Shown: one piece after another, positions 27,052 to 42,846 of the stretch | Position numbering within the stretch: the stretch's first letter is position 1 | Layout of the letters: every line of letters begins with the position of its first letter | From: Micromussa lordhowensis | Lineage: Eukaryota; Cnidaria; Anthozoa; Scleractinia; Lobophylliidae | NCBI GenBank assembly: GCA_964020085.1 | Contig: OZ026595.1 | Coordinates: 15,484,422-15,548,421 of the forward strand | Direction: 5' to 3' | Length of the DNA stretch: 64,000 nucleotides | Translations under genes and position numbers: made by a program | The notes under the pieces: model-generated | Told to the model about the DNA's origin: nothing | Database searches by the model: none | The model's input: the letters and a program-made list of their open reading frames with translations, nothing else

Positions 27052-30000
27052 AATACATACTGTAACATTTTAGGCCAATAACTAACGGCTTAATTTGGAG
27101 TCACATATAATACATACTGTAGCATTTTAGGCCAATAACTAACGGCTTAGTTTGGATTCTCTCATAATACATACTGTAGCATTTTAGGCCAACAACTAAC
27201 GGCTTAATTTGGAGTCACATATAATACATACTGTAGCATTTTAGGCCAATGACTAACGGCTTAGTTTGGATTCTCTCATAATACATACTGTAACATTTTA
27301 GGCCAATAACTAACGGCTTAATTTGGACTCTCTTATAATACATACTGTAACATTTTAGGCCAATAATTAACGGCTTAATTTGGACTCTCTCATAATACAT
27401 ACTGTAACATTTTAGGCCAATAACTAACGGCTTAATTTGGACTCTCTCATAATACATACTGTAACATTTTAGGCCAATAACTAACGGCTTAATTTGGATT
27501 CTCTTATAATACATACTGTAACATTTTAGGCCAATAACTAACGGCTTAATTTGGACTCTCTCATAATACATACTGTAACATTTTAGGCCAATAACTAACG
27601 GCTTAATTTGGATTCTCTTATAATACATACTGTAACATTTTAGGCCAATAACTAACGGCTTAGTTTGGATTCTCTCATAATACATACTGTAACATTTTAG
27701 GCCAATAACTAACGGCTTAATTTGGATTCTCTTATAATACATACTGTAACATTTTAGGCCAATAACTAACGGCTTAATTTGGACTCTCTCATAATACATA
27801 CTGTAACATTTTAGGCCAATAACTAACGGCTTAATTTGGACTCTCTCATAATACATACTGTAACATTTTAGGCCAATAACTAACGGCTTAATTTGGATTC
27901 TCTTATAATACATACTGTAACATTTTAGGCCAATAACTAACGGCTTAGTTTGGATTCTCTTATAATACATACTGTAACATTTTAGGCCAATAACTAACGG
28001 CTTAATTTGGATTCTCTTATAATACATACTGTAACATTTTAGGCCAATGACTAACGGCTTAATTTGGAATCTCTCATAATACATACTGTAGCATTTTAGG
28101 CCAATGACTAACGGCTTAGTTTGGATTCTCTTATAATACATACTGTAACATTTTAGGCCAATAACTAACGGCTTAATTTGGAGTCACATATAATACATAC
28201 TGTAGCATTTTAGGCCAATAACTAACGGCTTAGTTTGGATTCTCTCATAATACATACTGTAGCATTTTAGGCCAATAACTAACGGCTTAATTTGGAGTCA
28301 CATATAATACATACTGTAGCATTTTAGGCCAATGACTAACGGCTTAGTTTGGATTCTCTCATAATACATACTGTAACATTTTAGGCCAATAACTAACGGC
28401 TTAATTTGGACTCTCTTATAATACATACTGTAACATTTTAGGCCAATAATTAACGGCTTAATTTGGACTCTCTCATAATACATACTGTAACATTTTAGGC
28501 CAATAACTAACGGCTTAATTTGGACTCTCTCATAATACATACTGTAACATTTTAGGCCAATAACTAACGGCTTAATTTGGATTCTCTTATAATACATACT
28601 GTAACATTTTAGGCCAATAACTAACGGCTTAGTTTGGATTCTCTTATAATACATACTGTAACATTTTAGGCCAATAACTAACGGCTTAATTTGGATTCTC
28701 TTATAATACATACTGTAACATTTTAGGCCAATAACTAACGGCTTAATTTGGACTCTCTCATAATACATACTGTAACATTTTAGGCCAATAACTAACGGCT
28801 TAATTTGGATTCTCTTATAATACATACTGTAACATTTTAGGCCAATAACTAACGGCTTAGTTTGGATTCTCTCATAATACATACTGTAACATTTTAGGCC
28901 AATAACTAACGGCTTAATTTGGATTCTCTTATAATACATACTGTAACATTTTAGGCCAATAACTAACGGCTTAATTTGGACTCTCTCATAATACATACTG
29001 TAACATTTTAGGCCAATAACTAACGGCTTAATTTGGACTCTCTCATAATACATACTGTAACATTTTAGGCAAATAACTAACGGCTTAATTTGGACTCTCT
29101 CATAATACATACTGTAACATTTTAGGCCAATAACTAACGGCTTAGTTTGGATTCTCTTATAATACATACTGTAACATTTTAGGCCAATAACTAACGGCTT
29201 AATTTGGATTCTCTGATAATACATACTGTAACATTTTAGGCCAATAACTAACGGCTTAATTTGGACTCTCTCATAATACATACTGTAACATTTAGGCAAA
29301 TAACTAACGGCTTAATTTGGACTCTCTCATAATACATACTGTAGCATTTTAGGCCAATGACTAACGGCTTAATTTGGACTCTCTCATAATACATACTGTA
29401 ACATTTTAGGCCAATAACTAACGGCTTAATTTGGACTCTCTCATAATACATACTGTAACATTTTAGGCAAATAACTAACGGCTTAATTTGGACTCTCTCA
29501 TAATACATACTGTAACATTTTAGGCCAATAACTAACGGCTTAGTTTGGATTCTCTTATAATACATACTGTAACATTTTAGGCCAATAACTAACGGCTTAA
29601 TTTGGATTCTCTTATAATACATACTGTAACATTTTAGGCCAATAACTAACGGCTTAATTTGGACTCTCTCATAATACATACTGTAACATTTTAGGCCAAT
29701 AACTAACGGCTTAATTTGGATTCTCTTATAATACATACTGTAACATTTTAGGCAAATAACTAACGGCTTAATTTGGACTCTCTCATAATACATACTGTAG
29801 CATTTTAGGCCAATGACTAACGGCTTAATTTGGACTCTCTCATAATACATACTGTAACATTTTAGGCCAATAACTAACGGCTTAATTTGGACTCTCTCAT
29901 AATACATACTGTAACATTTTAGGCAAATAACTAACGGCTTAATTTGGACTCTCTCATAATACATACTGTAACATTTTAGGCCAATAACTAACGGCTTAGT

Positions 30001-33000
30001 TTGGATTCTCTTATAATACATACTGTAACATTTTAGGCCAATAACTAACGGCTTAATTTGGATTCTCTTATAATACATACTGTAACATTTTAGGCCAATA
30101 ACTAACGGCTTAATTTGGACTCTCTCATAATACATACTGTAACATTTTAGGCCAATAACTAACGGCTTAATTTGGATTCTCTTATAATACATACTGTAAC
30201 ATTTTAGGCCAATAACTAACGGCTTAGTTTGGATTCTCTTATAATACATACTGTAACATTTTAGGCCAATAACTAACGGCTTAATTTGGAGTCACATATA
30301 ATACATACTGTAGCATTTTAGGCCAATAACTAACGGCTTAGTTTGGATTCTCTCATAATACATACTGTAGCATTTTAGGCCAATAACTAACGGCTTAATT
30401 TGGAGTCACATATAATACATACTGTAGCATTTTAGGCCAATGACTAACGGCTTAGTTTGGATTCTCTCATAATACATACTGTAACATTTTAGGCCAATAA
30501 CTAACGGCTTAATTTGGACTCTCTTATAATACATACTGTAACATTTTAGGCCAATAATTAACGGCTTAATTTGGACTCTCTCATAATACATACTGTAACA
30601 TTTTAGGCCAATAACTAACGGCTTAATTTGGACTCTCTCATAATACATACTGTAACATTTTAGGCCAATAACTAACGGCTTAATTTGGATTCTCTTATAA
30701 TACATACTGTAACATTTTAGGCCAATAACTAACGGCTTAGTTTGGATTCTCTTATAATACATACTGTAACATTTTAGGCCAATAACTAACGGCTTAATTT
30801 GGATTCTCTTATAATACATACTGTAACATTTTAGGCCAATAACTAACGGCTTAATTTGGACTCTCTCATAATACATACTGTAACATTTTAGGCCAATAAC
30901 TAACGGCTTAATTTGGATTCTCTTATAATACATACTGTAACATTTTAGGCCAATAACTAACGGCTTAGTTTGGATTCTCTCATAATACATACTGTAACAT
31001 TTTAGGCCAATAACTAACGGCTTAATTTGGATTCTCTTATAATACATACTGTAACATTTTAGGCCAATAACTAACGGCTTAATTTGGACTCTCTCATAAT
31101 ACATACTGTAACATTTTAGGCCAATAACTAACGGCTTAATTTGGACTCTCTCATAATACATACTGTAACATTTTAGGCAAATAACTAACGGCTTAATTTG
31201 GACTCTCTCATAATACATACTGTAACATTTTAGGCCAATAACTAACGGCTTAGTTTGGATTCTCTTATAATACATACTGTAACATTTTAGGCCAATAACT
31301 AACGGCTTAATTTGGATTCTCTGATAATACATACTGTAACATTTTAGGCCAATAACTAACGGCTTAATTTGGACTCTCTCATAATACATACTGTAACATT
31401 TAGGCAAATAACTAACGGCTTAATTTGGACTCTCTCATAATACATACTGTAGCATTTTAGGCCAATGACTAACGGCTTAATTTGGACTCTCTCATAATAC
31501 ATACTGTAACATTTTAGGCCAATAACTAACGGCTTAATTTGGACTCTCTCATAATACATACTGTAACATTTTAGGCAAATAACTAACGGCTTAATTTGGA
31601 CTCTCTCATAATACATACTGTAACATTTTAGGCCAATAACTAACGGCTTAGTTTGGATTCTCTTATAATACATACTGTAACATTTTAGGCCAATAACTAA
31701 CGGCTTAATTTGGATTCTCTTATAATACATACTGTAACATTTTAGGCCAATAACTAACGGCTTAATTTGGACTCTCTCATAATACATACTGTAACATTTT
31801 AGGCCAATAACTAACGGCTTAATTTGGATTCTCTTATAATACATACTGTAACATTTTAGGCCAATAACTAACGGCTTAGTTTGGATTCTCTTATAATACA
31901 TACTGTAACATTTTAGGCCAATAACTAACGGCTTAATTTGGACTCTCTCATAATACATACTGTAACATTTTAGGCCAATAACTAACGGCTTAGTTTGGAT
32001 TCTCTCATAATACATACTGTAACATTTTAGGCCAATAACTAACGGCTTAATTTGGATTCTCTTATAATACATACTGTAACATTTTAGGCCAATAACTAAC
32101 GGCTTAGTTTGGATTCTCTTATAATACATACTGTAACATTTTAGGCCAATAACTAACGGCTTAATTTGGATTCTCTTATAATACATACTGTAACATTTTA
32201 GGCCAATGACTAACGGCTTAATTTGGACTCTCTCATAATACATACTGTAACATTTTAGGCCAATAACTAACGGCTTAATTTGGATTCTCTTATAATACAT
32301 ACTGTAACATTTTAGGCCAATAACTAACGGCTTAGTTTGGATTCTCTTATAATACATACTGTAACATTTTAGGCCAATAACTAACGGCTTAATTTGGATT
32401 CTCTTATAATACATACTGTAACATTTTAGGCCAATAACTAACGGCTTAATTTGGACTCTCTCATAATACATACTGTAACATTTTAGGCCAATAACTAACG
32501 GCTTAATTTGGATTCTCTTATAATACATACTGTAACATTTTAGGCCAATAACTAACGGCTTAGTTTGGATTCTCTCATAATACATACTGTAACATTTTAG
32601 GCCAATAACTAACGGCTTAATTTGGATTCTCTTATAATACATACTGTAACATTTTAGGCCAATAACTAACGGCTTAATTTGGACTCTCTCATAATACATA
32701 CTGTAACATTTTAGGCCAATAACTAACGGCTTAATTTGGATTCTCTCATAATACATACTGTAACATTTTAGGCCAATAACTAACGGCTTAATTTGGATTC
32801 TCTTATAATACATACTGTAACATTTTAGGCCAATAACTAACGGCTTAGTTTGGATTCTCTTATAATACATACTGTAACATTTTAGGCCAATAACTAACGG
32901 CTTAATTTGGATTCTCTTATAATACATACTGTAACATTTTAGGCCAATGACTAACGGCTTAATTTGGAATCTCTCATAATACATACTGTAGCATTTTAGG

Positions 33001-36000
33001 CCAATGACTAACGGCTTAGTTTGGATTCTCTTATAATACATACTGTAACATTTTAGGCCAATAACTAACGGCTTAATTTGGAGTCACATATAATACATAC
33101 TGTAGCATTTTAGGCCAATAACTAACGGCTTAGTTTGGATTCTCTCATAATACATACTGTAGCATTTTAGGCCAATAACTAACGGCTTAATTTGGAGTCA
33201 CATATAATACATACTGTAGCATTTTAGGCCAATGACTAACGGCTTAGTTTGGATTCTCTCATAATACATACTGTAACATTTTAGGCCAATAACTAACGGC
33301 TTAATTTGGACTCTCTTATAATACATACTGTAACATTTTAGGCCAATAATTAACGGCTTAATTTGGACTCTCTCATAATACATACTGTAACATTTTAGGC
33401 CAATAACTAACGGCTTAATTTGGACTCTCTCATAATACATACTGTAACATTTTAGGCCAATAACTAACGGCTTAGTTTGGATTCTCTCATAATACATACT
33501 GTAACATTTTAGGCCAATAACTAACGGCTTAATTTGGATTCTCTTATAATACATACTGTAACATTTTAGGCCAACAACTAACGGCTTAGTTTGGATTCTC
33601 TTATAATACATACTGTAACATTTTAGGCCAATAACTAACGGCTTAATTTGGATTCTCTTATAATACATACTGTAACATTTTAGGCCAATAACTAACGGCT
33701 TAATTTGGACTCTCTCATAATACATACTGTAACATTTTAGGCCAATAACTAACGGCTTAATTTGGACTCTCTCATAATACATACTGTAACATTTTAGGCC
33801 AATAACTAACGGCTTAATTTGGACTCTCTCATAATACATACTGTAACATTTTAGGCCAATAACTAACGGCTTAATTTGGATTCTCTTATAATACATACTG
33901 TAACATTTTAGGCCAATAACTAACGGCTTAGTTTGGATTCTCTTATAATACATACTGTAACATTTTAGGCCAATGACTAACGGCTTAATTTGGACTCTCT
34001 CATAATACATACTGTAACATTTTAGGCCAATAACTAACGGCTTAATTTGGATTCTCTTATAATACATACTGTAACATTTTAGGCCAATAACTAACGGCTT
34101 AGTTTGGATTCTCTCATAATACATACTGTAACATTTTAGGCCAATAACTAACGGCTTAATTTGGATTCTCTTATAATACATACTGTAACATTTTAGGCCA
34201 ATAACTAACGGCTTAATTTGGATTCTCTTATAATACATACTGTAACATTTTAGGCCAATAACTAACGGCTTAGTTTGGATTCTCTCATAATACATACTGT
34301 AACATTTTAGGCCAATAACTAACGGCTTAATTTGGATTCTCTTATAATACATACTGTAACATTTTAGGCCAATAACTAACGGCTTAATTTGGACTCTCTC
34401 ATAATACATACTGTAACATTTTAGGCCAATAACTAACGGCTTAATTTGGACTCTCTCATAATACATACTGTAACATTTTAGGCCAATAACTAACGGCTTA
34501 ATTTGGATTCTCTTATAATACATACTGTAACATTTTAGGCCAATAACTAACGGCTTAGTTTGGATTCTCTTATAATACATACTGTAACATTTTAGGCCAA
34601 TAACTAACGGCTTAATTTGGATTCTCTTATAATACATACTGTAACATTTTAGGCCAATGACTAACGGCTTAATTTGGAATCTCTCATAATACATACTGTA
34701 GCATTTTAGGCCAATGACTAACGGCTTAGTTTGGATTCTCTTATAATACATACTGTAACATTTTAGGCCAATAACTAACGGCTTAATTTGGAGTCACATA
34801 TAATACATACTGTAGCATTTTAGGCCAATAACTAACGGCTTAGTTTGGATTCTCTCATAATACATACTGTAGCATTTTAGGCCAATAACTAACGGCTTAA
34901 TTTGGAGTCACATATAATACATACTGTAGCATTTTAGGCCAATGACTAACGGCTTAGTTTGGATTCTCTCATAATACATACTGTAACATTTTAGGCCAAT
35001 AACTAACGGCTTAATTTGGACTCTCTTATAATACATACTGTAACATTTTAGGCCAATAATTAACGGCTTAATTTGGACTCTCTCATAATACATACTGTAA
35101 CATTTTAGGCCAATAACTAACGGCTTAATTTGGACTCTCTCATAATACATACTGTAACATTTTAGGCCAATAACTAACGGCTTAGTTTGGATTCTCTCAT
35201 AATACATACTGTAACATTTTAGGCCAATAACTAACGGCTTAATTTGGATTCTCTTATAATACATACTGTAACATTTTAGGCCAACAACTAACGGCTTAGT
35301 TTGGATTCTCTTATAATACATACTGTAACATTTTAGGCCAATAACTAACGGCTTAATTTGGATTCTCTTATAATACATACTGTAACATTTTAGGCCAATA
35401 ACTAACGGCTTAATTTGGACTCTCTCATAATACATACTGTAACATTTTAGGCCAATAACTAACGGCTTAATTTGGACTCTCTCATAATACATACTGTAAC
35501 ATTTTAGGCCAATAACTAACGGCTTAATTTGGACTCTCTCATAATACATACTGTAACATTTTAGGCCAATAACTAACGGCTTAATTTGGATTCTCTTATA
35601 ATACATACTGTAACATTTTAGGCCAATAACTAACGGCTTAGTTTGGATTCTCTTATAATACATACTGTAACATTTTAGGCCGATGACTAACGGCTTAATT
35701 TGGACTCTCTCATAATACATACTGTAGCATTTTAGGCCAATGACTAACGGCTTAGTTTGGATTCTCTTATAATACATACTGTAACATTTTAGGCCAATAA
35801 CTAACGGCTTAATTTGGAGTCACATATAATACATACTGTAGCATTTTAGGCCAATGACTAACGGCTTAGTTTGGATTCTCTCATAATACATACTGTAACA
35901 TTTTAGGCCAATAACTAACGGCTTAATTTGGACTCTCTTATAATACATACTGTAACATTTTAGGCCAATAATTAACGGCTTAATTTGGACTCTCTCATAA

Positions 36001-38540
36001 TACATACTGTAACATTTTAGGCCAATGACTAACGGCTTAGTTTGGATTCTCTTATAATACATACTGTAGCATTTTAGGCCAATAACTAACGGCTTAATTT
36101 GGAGTCACATATAATACATACTGTAGCATTTTAGGCCAATGACTAACGGCTTAGTTTGGATTCTCTCATAATACATACTGTAACATTTTAGGCCAATAAC
36201 TAACGGCTTAATTTGGACTCTCTTATAATACATACTGTAACATTTTAGGCCAATAATTAACGGCTTAATTTGGACTCTCTCATAATACATACTGTAACAT
36301 TTTAGGCCAATAACTAACGGCTTAATTTGGACTCTCTCATAATACATACTGTAACATTTTAGGCCAATAACTAACGGCTTAATTTGGACTCTCTCATAAT
36401 ACATACTGTAACATTTTAGGCCAATAATTAACGGCTTAATTTGGACTCTCTCATAATACATACTGTAACATTTTAGGCCAATAACTAACGGCTTAATTTG
36501 GATTCTCTTATAATACATACTGTAACATTTTAGGCCAATAACTAACGGCTTAGTTTGGATTCTCTTATAATACATACTGTAACATTTTAGGCCAATAACT
36601 AACGGCTTAATTTGGATTCTCTTATAATACATACTGTAACATTTTAGGCCAATAACTAACGGCTTAATTTGGAATCTCTCATAATACATACTGTAGCATT
36701 TTAGGCCAATGACTAACGGCTTAGTTTGGATTCTCTTATAATACATACTGTAACATTTTAGGCCAATAACTAACGGCTTAATTTGGAGTCACATATAATA
36801 CATACTGTAGCATTTTAGGCCAATAACTAACGGCTTAGTTTGGATTCTCTCATAATACATACTGTAGCATTTTAGGCCAATAACTAACGGCTTAATTTGG
36901 AGTCACATATAATACATACTGTAGCATTTTAGGCCAATGACTAACGGCTTAGTTTGGATTCTCTCATAATACATACTGTAACATTTTAGGCCAATAACTA
37001 ACGGCTTAATTTGGACTCTCTTATAATACATACTGTAACATTTTAGGCCAATAATTAACGGCTTAATTTGGACTCTCTCATAATACATACTGTAACATTT
37101 TAGGCCAATAACTAACGGCTTAATTTGGACTCTCTCATAATACATACTGTAACATTTTAGGCCAATAACTAACGGCTTAGTTTGGATTCTCTCATAATAC
37201 ATACTGTAACATTTTAGGCCAATAACTAACGGCTTAATTTGGATTCTCTTATAATACATACTGTAACATTTTAGGCCAACAACTAACGGCTTAGTTTGGA
37301 TTCTCTTATAATACATACTGTAACATTTTAGGCCAATAACTAACGGCTTAATTTGGATTCTCTTATAATACATACTGTAACATTTTAGGCCAATAACTAA
37401 CGGCTTAATTTGGACTCTCTCATAATACATACTGTAACATTTTAGGCCAATAACTAACGGCTTAATTTGGACTCTCTCATAATACATACTGTAACATTTT
37501 AGGCCAATAACTAACGGCTTAATTTGGACTCTCTCATAATACATACTGTAACATTTTAGGCCAATAACTAACGGCTTAATTTGGATTCTCTTATAATACA
37601 TACTGTAACATTTTAGGCCAATAACTAACGGCTTAGTTTGGATTCTCTTATAATACATACTGTAACATTTTAGGCCAATGACTAACGGCTTAATTTGGAC
37701 TCTCTCATAATACATACTGTAGCATTTTAGGCCAATGACTAACGGCTTAGTTTGGATTCTCTTATAATACATACTGTAACATTTTAGGCCAATAACTAAC
37801 GGCTTAATTTGGAGTCACATATAATACATACTGTAGCATTTTAGGCCAATGACTAACGGCTTAGTTTGGATTCTCTCATAATACATACTGTAGCATTTTA
37901 GGCCAATAACTAACGGCTTAATTTGGAGTCACATATAATACATACTGTAGCATTTTAGGCCAATGACTAACGGCTTAGTTTGGATTCTCTCATAATACAT
38001 ACTGTAACATTTTAGGCCAATAACTAACGGCTTAGTTTGGATTCTCTTATAATACATACTGTAACATTTTAGGCCAATAACTAACGGCTTAATTTGGATT
38101 CTCTTATAATACATACTGTAACATTTTAGGCCAATAACTAACGGCTTAGTTTGGATTCTCTTATAATACATACTGTAACATTTTAGGCCAATAACTAACG
38201 GCTTAATTTGGATTCTCTTATAATACATACTGTAACATTTTAGGCCAATAACTAACGGCTTAATTTGGACTCTCTCATAATACATACTGTAACATTTTAG
38301 GCCAATAACTAACGGCTTAATTTGGACTCTCTCATAATACATACTGTAACATTTTAGGCCAATAACTAACGGCTTAATTTGGACTCTCTCATAATACATA
38401 CTGTAACATTTTAGGCCAATAACTAACGGCTTAATTTGGATTCTCTTATAATACATACTGTAACATTTTAGGCCAATAACTAACGGCTTAGTTTGGATTC
38501 TCTTATAATACATACTGTAACATTTTAGGCCAATAACTAA

Positions 38541-39570
38541 CGGCTTTATTTGGATTCTCTTATAATACATACTGTAACATTTTAGGCCAATAACTAACGG
38601 CTTAATTTGGACTCTCTCATAATACATACTGTAACATTTTAGGCCAATAACTAACGGCTTAATTTGGACTCTCTCATAATACATACTGTAACATTTTAGG
38701 CCAATAACTAACGGCTTAGTTTGGATTCTCTCATAATACATACTGTAACATTTTAAGCCAATAACTAGCGGCTTAATTTGGATTCTCTCATAATACATAC
38801 TGTAACATTTTAGGCCAATAACTAACGGCTTAATTTGGACTCTCTCATAATACATACTGTAACATTTTAGGCCAATAACTAACGGCTTAGTTTGGATTCT
38901 CTCATAATACATACTGTAACATTTTAGGCCAATAACTAACGGCTTAATTTGGATTCTCTTATAATACATACTGTAACATTTTAGGCCAATAACTAACGGC
39001 TTAGTTTGGATTCTCTTATAATACATACTGTAACATTTTAGGCCAATAACTAACGGCTTTATTTGGATTCTCTTATAATACATACTGTAACATTTTAGGC
39101 CAATAACTAACGGCTTAATTTGGACTCTCTCATAATACATACTGTAACATTTTAGGCCAATAACTAACGGCTTAATTTGGATTCTCTTATAATACATACT
39201 GTAACATTTTAGGCCAATAACTAACGGCTTAGTTTGGATTCTCTCATAATACATACTGTAACATTTTAAGCCAATAACTAGCGGCTTAATTTGGATTCTC
39301 TTATAATACATACTGTAACATTTTAGGCCAATAACTAACGGCTTAATTTGGACTCTCTCATAATACATACTGTAACATTTTAGGCCAATAACTAAAGGCT
39401 TAATTTGGACTCTCTCATAATACATACTGTAACATTTTAGGCCAATAACTAACGGCTTAATTTGGACTCTCTCATAATACATACTGTAACATTTTAGGCC
39501 AATAACTAACGGCTTAATTTGGATTCTCTTATAATACATACTGTAACATTTTAGGCCAATAACTAACGGC
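38541..39570. repeat. Local 9-unit (513-bp) higher-order repeat
   Basis: Two private changes recur together at a spacing of exactly 513 bp, which is nine 57-bp units. CGGCTTTATTTGG occurs at 38541 and 39054. TTTTAAGCC followed by ACTAGCGG occurs at 38751 and 39264. The surrounding unit order also repeats. This is a recent local duplication inside the right block. Confidence 0.8.
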
Positions 39571-41272
39571 TTAGTTTGGATTCTCTTATAATACATACTG
39601 TAACATTTTAGGCGAATAACTAACGGCTTAATTTGGATTCTCTTATAATACATACTGTAACATTTTAGGCCAATGACTAACGGCTTAATTTGGACTCTCT
39701 CATAATACATACTGTAGCATTTTAGGCCAATGACTAACGGCTTAGTTTGGATTCTCTTATAATACATACTGTAACATTTTAGGCCAATAACTAACGGCTT
39801 AATTTGGAGTCACATATAATACATACTGTAGCATTTTAGGCCAATGACTAACGGCTTAGTTTGGATTCTCTCATAATACATACTGTAGCATTTTAGGCCA
39901 ATAACTAACGGCTTAATTTGGAGTCACATATAATACATACTGTAGCATTTTAGGCCAATGACTAACGGCTTAGTTTGGATTCTCTCATAATACATACTGT
40001 AACATTTTAGGCCAATAACTAACGGCTTAATTTGGACTCTCTTATAATACATACTGTAACATTTTAGGCCAATAATTAACGGCTTAATTTGGACTCTCTC
40101 ATAATACATACTGTAACATTTTAGGCCAATAACTAACGGCTTAATTTGGACTCTCTCATAATACATACTGTAACATTTTAGGCCAATAACTAACGGCTTA
40201 ATTTGGACTCTCTTATAATACATACTGTAACATTTTAGGCCAATAATTAACGGCTTAATTTGGACTCTCTCATAATACATACTGTAACATTTTAGGCCAA
40301 TAACTAACGGCTTAATTTGGATTCTCTTATAATACATACTGTAACATTTTAGGCCAATAACTAACGGCTTAATTTGGACTCTCTCATAATACATACTGTA
40401 GCATTTTAGGCCAATAACTAACGGCTTAATTTGGACTCTCTCATAATACATACTGTAACATTTTAGGCCAATAATTAACGGCTTAATTTGGACTCTCTCA
40501 TAATACATACTGTAACATTTAGGCAAATAACTAACGGCTTAATTTGGACTCTCTCATAATACATACTGTAACATTTTAGGCCAATAACTAACGGCTTAAT
40601 TTGGACTCTCTTATAATACATACTGTAACATTTTAGGCCAATAACTAACGGCTTAATTTGGACTCTCTCATAATACGTACTGTAACATTTTAGGCCAATG
40701 ACTAACGGCTTAATTTGGACTCTCTTATAATACATACTGTAACATTTTAGGCCAATAATTAACGGCTTAATTTGGACTCTCTCATAATACATACTGTAAC
40801 ATTTTAGGCCAATAACTAACGGCTTAATTTGGACTCTCTCATAATACATACTGTAACATTTTAGGCCAATAACTAACGGCTTAATTTGGACTCTCTCATA
40901 ATACATACTGTAACATTTTAGGCCAATAATTAACGGCTTAATTTGGACTCTCTCATAATACATACTGTAACATTTTAGGCCAATGACTAACGGCTTAATT
41001 TGGACTCTCTCATAATACATACTGTAACATTTTAGGCCAATAATTAACGGCTTAATTTGGACTCTCTCATAATACATACTGTAACATTTTAGGCCAATAA
41101 CTAACGGCTTAATTTGGACTCTCTCATAATACATACTGTAACATTTAGGCAAATAACTAACGGCTTAATTTGGACTCTCTCATAATACATACTGTAACAT
41201 TTTAGGCCAATGACTAACGGCTTAATTTGGATTCTCTTATAATACATACTGTAACATTTTAGCAAATAACTA

Positions 41273-42846
41273 AGAAATTGCTTTCCTTTGTTTTCAACAT
41301 CAAATAATCCTACTTCTACACATTTTGCAAGTTAGCAGGCATGGAAAGACATTTCAAAAGTAATAATGAAGATTCAATTGCAAGACAGCACGTCAACAGA
41401 GGTGATCAAATGACAATCATCGCGTAAGGTAACAACTTATTTGGCATTTGTGTGGTAACTATACACCTAATTTTGACCCTGAAAACGCGCCATATATTAC
41501 AGCCCCGGGGATAACAGCGAGTGTCTCTGCCTACTCTATTGACTCTCTATTCGTATTGAACTTTGATCGCGTCTAAACATTACGCTTCTATCACTCGATA
41601 TTTCATTAAGCTAAGTTTTGTCGTGAGAGTTATGTTAATAAATGAACGACAGTCATATTAATAATGTGGCTTGAAGAGGCGTTACATGTCAGTATTTACC
41701 CGCTTAACGACTATAAACCACTGTTGCGAAATCATTTAGACGGATACATCAAGTTTAAAAAAATCCCGTTCGTTTAGGCAGGCGTTTTCACACTCCAGTA
41801 TTGGATAATACAACTTAGCTACCCTATCTAAGGACCACACTAGGAATACCGTAGCAATAAGGTAAAAAAAAACCTATTTAAGGACCGAGAACCTCAAAAA
41901 CCATACACTATTCCGCGGCACTTTCCTATATAGACCATATATGGGAGTACCCCCCCCCCCCCGGAATGCAGCATTCAGCATTCTTTATTTTCTTAGAGCA
42001 GAAATACACATAGAAGACAAACAATTTTATTTGTCATTTCACTGAACATTTGAAAATTCTGTGAAAAGATTAAAAGAATATTGCTGAAGAATTAACATTG
42101 TTGATGAGATGACTTTCACGATAAAAAACGTTAGGCTAGTCAATTTCACAAAATACAAATGTTTCCTCTGGAGGTTAAGTTTGGTGCTTTCATCTTCAAA
42201 ATTAGTTTACATGATGGCACGTGCTAAAATCAAGCAATGTGGGTTAATTCAAAGCTCCCCTTTGTATGTCAACCCTAACCCTTACCTCTGACTGATAACC
42301 ATTTCATTACATTTACCCTACAAGTAATAAATTTTATTTTCTGTGGAAACTTTTTTGTACTCCTATTTGAACTGAACTAAATGTAAAAGACATTGACTTG
42401 TTATAGATATAACCTGATTATCAAGAGAAGGAAATCAATTAGTTAAGGAGTGTTATGTGCATGGGGCCTCTTACCTGATTTTGTCTGTTTCCTCTACACT
42501 CCACAGGGGGTTCTCCAAGAGGACTTTCATGTCACCCAGTTGATCAATGTGCTCTGGTGCTTATGGAATTGGATAGGAAGAACAGGCAGTAGAGCTTCCT
42601 GTACTCATTCTTCTAGCTTTACCATCTGCGGTTTTTCTTCTCAGAACAGGTAAAGTTTGGCCAGTTTTTGGATGAATGATTTCCCTCAACTCGGCGAGTT
42701 GCTTGTGCACCTTTTCACCACAGATCTTGGCTACTCATCACTACCCATCCACAGTGCTAGGAAATAATCACTTGTATTGGTCATGGTATCAGGACGGTCG
42801 TAAAGTTTTGCTACAAGTTAACAAATTGACATCAGTTTTTCATGTA
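41273..42846. other. Unique AT-rich sequence right of the satellite, no gene seen
   Basis: No supported coding region. A C13 tract follows GGGAGTAC at 41943-41962. At 42507-42650 there is an acceptor-like CTCTACACTCCACAG and a donor-like CAGAACAG|GTAAAG, but the possible exon between them does not encode anything I recognise. Confidence 0.5.

Larger units (their letters stand above)
27043..41272. repeat. 57-bp satellite array, right block (about 250 units)
   Basis: Continuation of the left array in the same orientation and phase, resuming exactly after the 9-bp target duplication of the inserted transposon. It contains the same unit variants and block markers (GAGTCACATAT pairs near 27096/27211, 28181/28296, 30290/30404, 33081/33196 and 34791/34906). 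The last kilobase or so, from about 40000, is richer in one-off changes: CCAATAATTAACGG in many units, ACGTACTGT near 40676, and CTAAAGGC near 39394. That is what is expected at an array edge where exchange is less frequent. The final unit degenerates at AGCAAATAACTAAG and unique sequence begins at about 41273. Confidence 0.97.

Noticed and set aside
26606..27058. Start of exon 1 at the upstream ATG at 27058, inside the satellite
   Set aside because: That ATG lies outside the transposon in the flanking satellite, and the frame merely happens to run across the inverted repeat. The internal ATG at 26935 is the plausible start.
1..41272. Regularly repeated 57-bp units taken as a CRISPR array or as a repeat-protein gene family
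   Set aside because: There are no unique spacers, since the whole unit repeats. The protein reading follows from a unit length divisible by 3, is repeatedly broken by 56-bp and TGA-containing units, and its variants are mostly amino-acid-changing.
42507..42653. Possible internal exon between an acceptor-like and a donor-like site
   Set aside because: Only one frame is open throughout, it encodes nothing recognisable, and no neighbouring exon with matching phase was found.
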